From a virus, in the IMG/VR virus record IMGVR_UViG_3300010939_000063, positions 1 to 30,487 of that record: 30,487 nucleotides of DNA, one strand, 5' to 3'. Under the pieces are notes generated by a model, which had not been told where the DNA came from, ran no database searches, and was given only the letters and a program-made list of their open reading frames with translations. Numbering within the stretch: the first letter of the stretch is position 1; every line of letters starts with the position of its first letter. Of this stretch, positions 29,894 to 30,487 are shown piece after piece. The translations under genes and the position numbers were made by a program.

Positions 29894-30487
29894 TTATCTT
29901 TCATCATCTTCAATACTAGTTTCAATACTAGTTTCAATACTAGTTTCAATACTAGTTTTTACAGGTGCATAAAAAGTATCAAATGCCCACTGTGCGTCAT
30001 CTTTATTCACATTATCTGCTAGTACAAAAAGTTTTAAGGGTTCGACTACAGGCGACATAGCCTTAAATTTCTCACCCCAAGTTTTCACTTGACTAGTCAT
30101 CATAAAATGATTTGTCCAAGGTAAATCATGATCTACCTGTTGTTTACGCTCAGTTTGGGGGGTTAGAAACATCTTAATTTGCACTGTTAATGGGTGAGTA
30201 GCTGGTTTACCACAAAAGAAAGTTACAAACTTTGAGTATTGTGGCAAATACAATAACCAATCACCCTCAGCTATAAACTTAACTACTCCTTCCTTATAAT
30301 TATCTTTTGTTTGTTTTATCTCTTGCCAAGTATCTGACTTGTAATCATAGGTTTCTAAAATCTTTTTCTTATCTTTAATTAGCAGAGCATGAGTACGCCT
30401 GCCCACCGCAACTATTTCAAGCTGTGGCCCTACAGTCATATCATCAGAAACTATATAAAAATCTCCTTGAGCTATTCTTTGCCTTTG
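29894..30487 (-). CDS. Putative ssDNA-binding or replication accessory protein (5' end outside window)
   Basis: The frame is open to the right edge, so the gene is partial; at least 197 residues are visible, including 16 before the internal ATG 30439 (IAQGDFYIVSDDMTVGPQLE reads as continuous protein). Strands such as LEIVAVGRRTHALLIKDK and GDWLLYLPQYSKFVTFFCG suggest an OB-like beta fold. The C-terminus is TSIE repeated four times plus EDDER. An acidic tail after a beta domain at the head of a replication operon recalls ssDNA-binding proteins; this is an inference, not a recognised family. Confidence 0.45.
   Translation of the reverse strand, partial: QRQRIAQGDFYIVSDDMTVGPQLEIVAVGRRTHALLIKDKKKILETYDYKSDTWQEIKQTKDNYKEGVVKFIAEGDWLLYLPQYSKFVTFFCGKPATHPLTVQIKMFLTPQTERKQQVDHDLPWTNHFMMTSQVKTWGEKFKAMSPVVEPLKLFVLADNVNKDDAQWAFDTFYAPVKTSIETSIETSIETSIEDDER
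29911..29958 (-). repeat. Four 12-base tandem repeats in the acidic tail
   Basis: CAATACTAGTTT occurs four times in a row (29911, 29923, 29935, 29947, + strand), encoding the TSIE repeats on the - strand. Perfect repetition suggests recent slippage; unit length keeps the frame. Confidence 0.85.

Noticed and set aside
1-30487. tRNA genes, integrase, insertion sequences, terminase, RNA polymerase
   Set aside because: No cloverleaf-like gap sequence, transposase or integrase motif, large terminase or RNA polymerase motifs were found on either strand within the window.

Overview
This window is a compact, AT-rich stretch of a tailed bacteriophage genome, most likely a short-tailed (podovirus-like) phage or a prophage/metagenomic relative. 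The evidence is the gene order portal, scaffold, major capsid protein, small beta-rich virion proteins, head-tail adaptor, nozzle-like tail protein and a run of ejection-type proteins ending in a 1033-residue protein, facing a complete DNA-replication module on the opposite strand. Genes are packed with TAATG, ATGA or longer overlaps, and no stretch above about 100 bases lacks a plausible gene. The host cannot be named from the sequence; Shine-Dalgarno (SD) sequences of the GGAGG type show bacterial translation. Many genes start with TTG.

Left arm (1-17487, + strand, virion and lysis). It opens inside a portal gene, whose 3' end is read in a second frame as the start of the scaffold gene. Next come the capsid gene, a beta-rich virion protein, a protein with a textbook EF-hand loop, a tandem pair of duplicated beta proteins, a lectin-like 400-residue protein, a cysteine-rich protein, a short repeat protein, the adaptor (8229-8918), the nozzle-like protein (8899-10878), two small proteins, four ejection-type proteins (11729-17258) and a one-helix holin candidate (17260-17487). 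Terminase and endolysin are not in the window.

Right arm (17484-30487, - strand, transcribed leftward from beyond the right edge). In transcription order: a gene cut by the window edge with an acidic repetitive tail; a structured leader; an adenine/cytosine-N DNA methyltransferase; two paralogous small proteins; a zinc-ribbon-like protein; an SNF2/HARP-like helicase; a frame-disrupted HNH-like remnant; two small genes; a family A DNA polymerase with proofreading domain; a cluster of very small genes, two encoding single-pass membrane proteins; a VRR-NUC endonuclease; more small genes; a RecB/Cas4-like nuclease with a possible Fe-S cluster; an AEP primase-SF3 helicase; and a MazG-like nucleotide pyrophosphohydrolase. 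Together these could supply priming, unwinding, synthesis, end processing, branch cleavage and nucleotide-pool control. No RNA polymerase gene is visible.

The two arms meet tail to tail with a 4-base overlap and no recognisable terminator. The strongest candidate for something undescribed is the 51-nt GC-rich hairpin at 29830-29880. Its apical loop region is perfectly complementary over 9 nt to the ribosome binding site of the methyltransferase gene, and its imperfect positions are G.U wobbles only in the leftward transcript, which suggests a translational RNA switch.
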